Source: an uncultured Collinsella sp.
Lineage (GTDB): Bacteria; Actinomycetota; Coriobacteriia; Coriobacteriales; Coriobacteriaceae
Reading direction: 5' to 3'
Length of the DNA stretch: 46,286 nt
NCBI GenBank assembly: GCA_900759045.1
Contig: CAAETU010000074.1
Span: 1-46,286 of the forward strand
The notes under the pieces were generated by a model. The model was not told where the DNA came from, did not search any database, and saw only the letters and a list, made by a program, of their open reading frames with translations. The translations under genes were made by a program, and so were the position numbers. Below, one piece after another: positions 42,236 through 46,286 of the stretch; the first letter of the stretch is position 1, and each line of letters starts with the position of its first letter.

Positions 42236-44119
42236 ATGGGTACCCGCGAGCGACATATCGGCAACGCGGCCGCCCGATCCGCACCCGTGGCGGATCCCAG
42301 GGGCGGCAGGCTCTTCGCCATGCCGCGATTCCTTGTTGGCATAACACATCAGGTGTACCGCCACCGCGTCTTTGCTATCGCCGGTGTCATCACCGCGATG
42401 TTCCTCATGCTTTTGGCAGTCTTGCCGGCGCTGTTTGCCTTCGACCCCAAACTTTCTAACGCCGTGCCCGCCTATAGCGAGGTGTCCGAAGAGGTCGTGG
42501 ATGCGCTCGTCCATTCGAGCTCTCTGCCGTTGCTTGTTGCCGCAATTGCATTTTCGATCTGGGGCGTATCGGTCTATCTGCGCTGTTTGGACTATGTGTT
42601 GCGCCGCCGTCTTGTTGCCATCGCCACCATCTGCGCCCTGTGGATGATCGAAGTCATTCTCAAGTACAAGTCGTTCACGCCGTTCTATGCCACCGTGCTG
42701 TGGTACCTGTACTACGTGCCCATGACGCTCATTCCGCTGCTCTACCAGTTGTGTAGTCTGCGCCTTGCGGGCCTGGAGCAACACCGCCTGGGTCGCCGCT
42801 ACTGCGCTGCGCTGTGGATTATGGCTATCCTGCTTATCGGATTTGTGCTCACCAACGATTTTCACCAGCAGGTCTTCCACTTTGACCGTACAAGCGACAC
42901 CTGGAGCAACGATTACACGTACGGCTGGGGTTATTTCGCCGTCCTCGTGTGGACGGCCTTTAACTTTGTGGCCTTTTTTATCCTGGTGGGCCGGTCCTCG
43001 TCCTTTCGCATCCAACGTTTCTCGGGCACGGCGGCGCTCGTGCTGCTGGGCGGTGCGTTCTTTGCCATCTCATATGCGTTGCGCGTGCCCTGGGCATGGA
43101 GGCTCAACTTCTCGCTCGTCTATTGCGTCTTGTGCGTGGTGGCGATGGAAATCTGTCTCGATTGCGGTGTCGTTCCGTCATATCACGACATCGCCGGCAT
43201 TTTCGACACCTTGCCGCTTGACCTCAAAGTTCTAACGCGCGACCTGCAGGAAGTCTATGCCACGCCAGTGTCAAAGCCAATGCCGGTAGGCGTGCGCGAG
43301 GAGTTGCGGACCCAGGCGCACAGCCGCGCCCATGCCTTTGCCGTGGCGTCCGATCCCGATGTGATGTACCGTGCCTTTCCACTGCTGGGCGGATCGGCCC
43401 TGCTTGCCCAAGACGTGTCGGATCTCAACGAGCTTAACCGTGAACTGGCACATCGTCGTATGGAGCTGCAGCGTCAAAATGAGCTGCTCGCCGCCGACTA
43501 CGACCTTAAGACGCACCTGGCAGACCAAGAGGCCGAGACCTTGCTGGTCCAAGACGTGGACCAGGCGCTTGCCCGCGCGCTCGAAGGGATGTACGACCTG
43601 CTGAGCTCGCTGCCGCCGTTGACCGATGAATCGTCTTCGCACGAGCGTTACCGCATGCTGCAGCGCGCCAAGATGCTCGTCGCCTATTGCAAGCGCAAGG
43701 GGTCGCTCACGTTGGCACAGCACGGGGAGAGCGGTTTTGATCGCGACCGCATTCAGCTCATTGCCAACGAGCTCGCAAGCGACCTGCGCACCATCGATAT
43801 CGATTGCGCCTCGATTATCGCCATACGGCGCCCGTTGCACGCCAGTACGGTAAGCGCCCTGTACGACTGCGTGTATGACTTTGCGTTTTTTGCCTACACC
43901 ACCGACCATCCGGCGCTTATGTATCACTTGGGCGACCATGACCGATGCAGTGTCGAGCTACGCGCCACGCTTTTTTCCAACGATGATGCAGACCTTTCGC
44001 AGACGCCCGCTGCGCAAGAGCTCGAAAGCGCTTTGCAAGGGCGTAACGTGGCATATCGTCTTGAGGGCGAGCCCGGCCAGCTGCGCATGATCGTGTTGAT
44101 GCCGCGGGCGGGTGAGTGA
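42236..44119 (+). CDS. 7-TM histidine-kinase-like sensor lacking catalytic boxes
   Basis: A 627-residue protein with about 8 hydrophobic segments in residues 38-325: one isolated helix, an outer loop with LSNAVPAYSEVSEEVVD, then seven helices of the type found at the N-terminus of some histidine kinases. A linker and a coiled coil (ELNRELAHRRMELQRQNELL) follow. The C-terminal ~200 residues sit where dimerisation and ATPase domains belong. No phospho-acceptor His motif, N-box or G-box is recognisable (ALYDCVYDFAFFAYTTDH lies where an N-box would be). It looks like a signalling pseudokinase. The intact kinase gene starts 2 bp after its stop. The start at 42236 is a choice; ATG 42320 is an alternative. 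Confidence 0.75.
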   Translation: MGTRERHIGNAAARSAPVADPRGGRLFAMPRFLVGITHQVYRHRVFAIAGVITAMFLMLLAVLPALFAFDPKLSNAVPAYSEVSEEVVDALVHSSSLPLLVAAIAFSIWGVSVYLRCLDYVLRRRLVAIATICALWMIEVILKYKSFTPFYATVLWYLYYVPMTLIPLLYQLCSLRLAGLEQHRLGRRYCAALWIMAILLIGFVLTNDFHQQVFHFDRTSDTWSNDYTYGWGYFAVLVWTAFNFVAFFILVGRSSSFRIQRFSGTAALVLLGGAFFAISYALRVPWAWRLNFSLVYCVLCVVAMEICLDCGVVPSYHDIAGIFDTLPLDLKVLTRDLQEVYATPVSKPMPVGVREELRTQAHSRAHAFAVASDPDVMYRAFPLLGGSALLAQDVSDLNELNRELAHRRMELQRQNELLAADYDLKTHLADQEAETLLVQDVDQALARALEGMYDLLSSLPPLTDESSSHERYRMLQRAKMLVAYCKRKGSLTLAQHGESGFDRDRIQLIANELASDLRTIDIDCASIIAIRRPLHASTVSALYDCVYDFAFFAYTTDHPALMYHLGDHDRCSVELRATLFSNDDADLSQTPAAQELESALQGRNVAYRLEGEPGQLRMIVLMPRAGE

Positions 44120-44121
44120 CG

Positions 44122-45615
44122 ATGCAGATTTCGCTCATCCTTCCCCAAATCGTTGCGCTCGATGTTGTCTTTGCCCTGGCTGCGTGTCTGCAGACGATCC
44201 ACGTCCCGCTCATCGCATCGCGCCGCTCGTCCTATAACCGTAAGGTGATTTGTGCCTACGAGGCGAGCCTTGTGCTTCACCTGATGATTTCGGCGCTCAT
44301 CTTATTCGCGTCATCTGGCTCGTATCTGGTGGCGCCGCTTGACGTTTGCGCCAAGGCAATGGGCGGAGCGTTGTGGCTCAATGCCGCAATCTTTGCCTAT
44401 GGCGTGGTACTTATGGTGCACTATCGTCGCCTCGTCATGCTGGCCGAACTGTTGCTCGTTGTCGCCGTCACACCACCGGTGGTTTTTGCCATGGGCTCGG
44501 CGTGGACCGTTGTCCTTATCGCAGAAGGAGCGTTCTTCCTGTTCCGTTCCATCGCGGCGCTCTTGATGGACGTCCGTAACCGCCAGGAGGATATCACCAT
44601 GTTCTCGACGATCGAGACCATCAACGTGATTCCCGTGGGCATCCTGTATCTGGACCCGAGGGGCCGTCCGCTGCTCATGAACCGCTGCATGCGAAAAAAC
44701 CTGGTGGAGCTTCATATGCCCACCGACCTAGGCGATATGAGCGGTACATGGAACGACCTGCACAAACTCAGCATGCAAATGCCCGAAAGCAGCAGGAACC
44801 GCGTGCGGATTAATCTGGACCGCTTTGGTGAGGCGCGGGCGGTGGTCGAGGTTTCTCCCGCCGAGATTCGCTTGTTTGTGCACGATGACGTTATGGTTTC
44901 GGGCCGCCTCTTCGAGCGCATTATCGGCCTGGATGTAACAGAGTATGCGCATGCTCATGATCGCCTGGCGCAAGCCAACCACCTGCTTGAGCTTGCGGGC
45001 CAAGAGCTCCAAGCCCAGATCGAAGAAGTCAAAAAAGTTGCTGACAATGCGGCCTATCTGCGTATGCGCGCCCGCGTGCACGACGTGATCGGGCAGCGCC
45101 TGTCCATCCTCCATCGTTATCTGGAGGAGGGGCGCCTGGATGACGAGTCACTCGAGCAGATCGACCCGCTGCTGCGCTCAATCGCTGCCGATCTGCGCAG
45201 CGGGGGCGACACCGAACCGGCAGAGCAACTGGGCGATATCGTCCATGCCTTTGGCCTGGTGAGCGTGCAGATCGATGTGGAGGGCGAGCTGCCAAGCGAC
45301 GCGCGTGTCGCCGCAGCCTTTCTGCAGATTATCCGCGAAGCCTCGACCAATGCCACCAAGCATGCACAGGCCCATCAGGTCCATGTGCGCCTGCGGCAGG
45401 AGACGCCGGAAGACGGTGCTGTTGCGCGGATGACCGTTTCTAACGACGGCGCGCCTGCACCCGTATCGTATCGCGAGGGAACGGGTATCCCAGGTATGAG
45501 GCATGTCGCACAGAGTCTGGGCGGCAGCCTGGAAGTCCACACCGCCCCGCCCTTCACGCTTGCGGTGTCCATCCCGCTCGCCTCCAACGCCACGGTCCAA
45601 AGGAGAAGTTCATGA
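44122..45615 (+). CDS. Sensor histidine kinase, HisKA_3-type
   Basis: This 497-residue kinase has six membrane segments in about residues 5-155. A PAS-like domain follows at about 165-275 (TINVIPVGILYLDPRGRPLLMN), then a coiled coil, the dimerisation helix with phospho-acceptor His in RMRARVHDVIGQRLSI, and an ATPase domain. The ATPase domain has the N-box IIREASTNATKHAQA and the G-box GTGIPGMRHVAQSLGG. It is therefore catalytically complete, unlike its upstream neighbour. The start is ATG 44122, 2 bp after the previous stop, with GGGTGAG upstream; GTG 44116 is possible. The stop overlaps the regulator start by 4 bp (ATGA). Confidence 0.9.
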   Translation: MQISLILPQIVALDVVFALAACLQTIHVPLIASRRSSYNRKVICAYEASLVLHLMISALILFASSGSYLVAPLDVCAKAMGGALWLNAAIFAYGVVLMVHYRRLVMLAELLLVVAVTPPVVFAMGSAWTVVLIAEGAFFLFRSIAALLMDVRNRQEDITMFSTIETINVIPVGILYLDPRGRPLLMNRCMRKNLVELHMPTDLGDMSGTWNDLHKLSMQMPESSRNRVRINLDRFGEARAVVEVSPAEIRLFVHDDVMVSGRLFERIIGLDVTEYAHAHDRLAQANHLLELAGQELQAQIEEVKKVADNAAYLRMRARVHDVIGQRLSILHRYLEEGRLDDESLEQIDPLLRSIAADLRSGGDTEPAEQLGDIVHAFGLVSVQIDVEGELPSDARVAAAFLQIIREASTNATKHAQAHQVHVRLRQETPEDGAVARMTVSNDGAPAPVSYREGTGIPGMRHVAQSLGGSLEVHTAPPFTLAVSIPLASNATVQRRSS

Positions 45616-46232
45616 TCCGCGTCCTTATAGTCGAAGACCAGGCCATCCTGCGCGAGAGCCTGGCGCGCTCCGTTGGCGACCAGCCCGATATGACCGTTGT
45701 TTCCGCCATTGCCGATGCTTCCGAGGCCTTGGGTGTCGCGCTTAAGGAGCGTCCGGACATGATACTGATGGATGTATGCACCGAGCACGATTCCAACGGC
45801 ATCGTGGCGGCGGCGCGCATCAAAGAACAACTGCCCGAGTGCCGCGTCATTATCATGACGGGTATGCCCGAAATCACCTTTGTGGACCAGGCGCGCGAGG
45901 CGGGCGTCGACAGCTTTGTGTACAAGAACGTCGGTATCGACGAGCTATTCGCCGTGATGCGCTCCACGCTGGCGGGTTACTGCACGTTTCCCAAGCCGCC
46001 CGAGAGCATCTTCTCGGGCACGGCGGCCCTCGACGATGTCGAGCTGTCGATCTTGCGCCTTGCCTGCGAGGGTAAAAGCCGCCGCGAGATCGCGGCCGAG
46101 CTGTTTATGAGCGAGGGCACCATCAAACGCCGCATCTCGGAGATTCTCAATAAGACCGGCTACGACAACATCATGCGCTTGGCCGTGCGCGCAGTAACGG
46201 AGGGCAGCATCGTTCCCAACATGGAGCGCTAG
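45612..46232 (+). CDS. LuxR/NarL-family response regulator
   Basis: This 206-residue regulator has a receiver domain with acidic residues in LIVEDQAIL, the phospho-acceptor Asp in MILMDV (about residue 54) and a conserved Lys in FVYKNV. A C-terminal helix-turn-helix follows (VELSILRLACEGKSRREIAAELFMSEGTIKRRISEILNKTG). TIKRRI replaces the usual TVKxHI recognition helix, so its DNA site may be unusual. The start overlaps the kinase stop, and GGAGAAG lies before the ATG. It completes a three-gene operon of pseudokinase, kinase and regulator. Its target genes are not evident from the window. Confidence 0.93.
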   Translation: MIRVLIVEDQAILRESLARSVGDQPDMTVVSAIADASEALGVALKERPDMILMDVCTEHDSNGIVAAARIKEQLPECRVIIMTGMPEITFVDQAREAGVDSFVYKNVGIDELFAVMRSTLAGYCTFPKPPESIFSGTAALDDVELSILRLACEGKSRREIAAELFMSEGTIKRRISEILNKTGYDNIMRLAVRAVTEGSIVPNMER

Positions 46233-46263
46233 CGCTCGTTACGCATCGGCATAAAGCGGCGGG

Positions 46264-46286
46264 GCCGCAGGATCAACTCCTGCGGC
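46264..46286 (+). terminator. Hairpin after the signalling operon, cut by the window end
   Basis: A perfect 9-bp stem, GCCGCAGGA with TCCTGCGGC, has the loop TCAAC and lies 31 bp after the regulator stop. The window ends at its last base, so a T-run cannot be checked. Confidence 0.6.

Overview
The window looks like a chromosome segment from a high-GC, Gram-positive anaerobe of the gut. Coriobacteriia, and most likely Collinsella or a close relative, is my best reading. The grounds are an Ech-type energy-converting hydrogenase, a very large LPXTG surface protein built of pilin-type repeats, a LuxS enzyme, a divergent Nramp next to an MgtE-like protein, and many short palindromic intergenic repeats. 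The organism is inferred; no rRNA or other phylogenetic marker lies here. No tRNA, rRNA or CRISPR array was seen. The only insertion-sequence-like gene is an orphan helix-turn-helix protein at the left end.

Layout. (1) 38-442: an orphan transposase-like double-HTH protein closed by a terminator. (2) 623-6279: a compact echABCDEF operon with EchA and EchB fused into one polypeptide. (3) 6279-14996: one 2463-residue VWA/LPXTG surface protein, bracketed on both sides by the same two families of about 155-bp palindromic elements in mirror order (A-B-gene-B-A). (4) 14996-20293: a two-component system, divergent from an ABC-2 exporter of one ATPase and two permeases. (5) 20387-23775: a MacB/FtsX-type ABC pair. 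(6) 24011-30825: a DUF362 ferredoxin, an alpha/beta hydrolase with a likely repressor-controlled promoter, a hemolysin III protein, a CNNM/CorC protein followed by a stand-alone domain resembling the cyanophycin synthetase N-terminus, and a YtxH-PRC pair. (7) 30898-35740: a polysaccharide deacetylase-like protein that has lost its catalytic residues, then an MgtE-like protein and a divergent Nramp that together look like a Mg2+ module behind a structured leader. (8) 36283-38535: an OatA-like O-acetyltransferase. (9) 38723-42066: ribokinase, nucleoside hydrolase, LuxS and a DUF4867 protein. (10) 42236-46232: a three-gene signalling operon of a 7-TM kinase-like protein without recognisable catalytic boxes, an intact histidine kinase and a response regulator.

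How the genes work together. The Ech complex should oxidise reduced ferredoxin, evolve H2 and pump ions; its maturation genes must be elsewhere. Nucleoside hydrolase and ribokinase form a ribose salvage pair. The 32625-35740 pair probably handles divalent cations, with Mg2+ favoured because the Nramp lacks the transition-metal ligands. The most unusual items are the mirror-image palindromic elements around the surface-protein gene, the Mg2+ module in which both proteins lack canonical family motifs, the pseudokinase/kinase/regulator operon, the dead deacetylase, and the EchA-EchB fusion. All family assignments rest on motif recognition by eye, not on searches.
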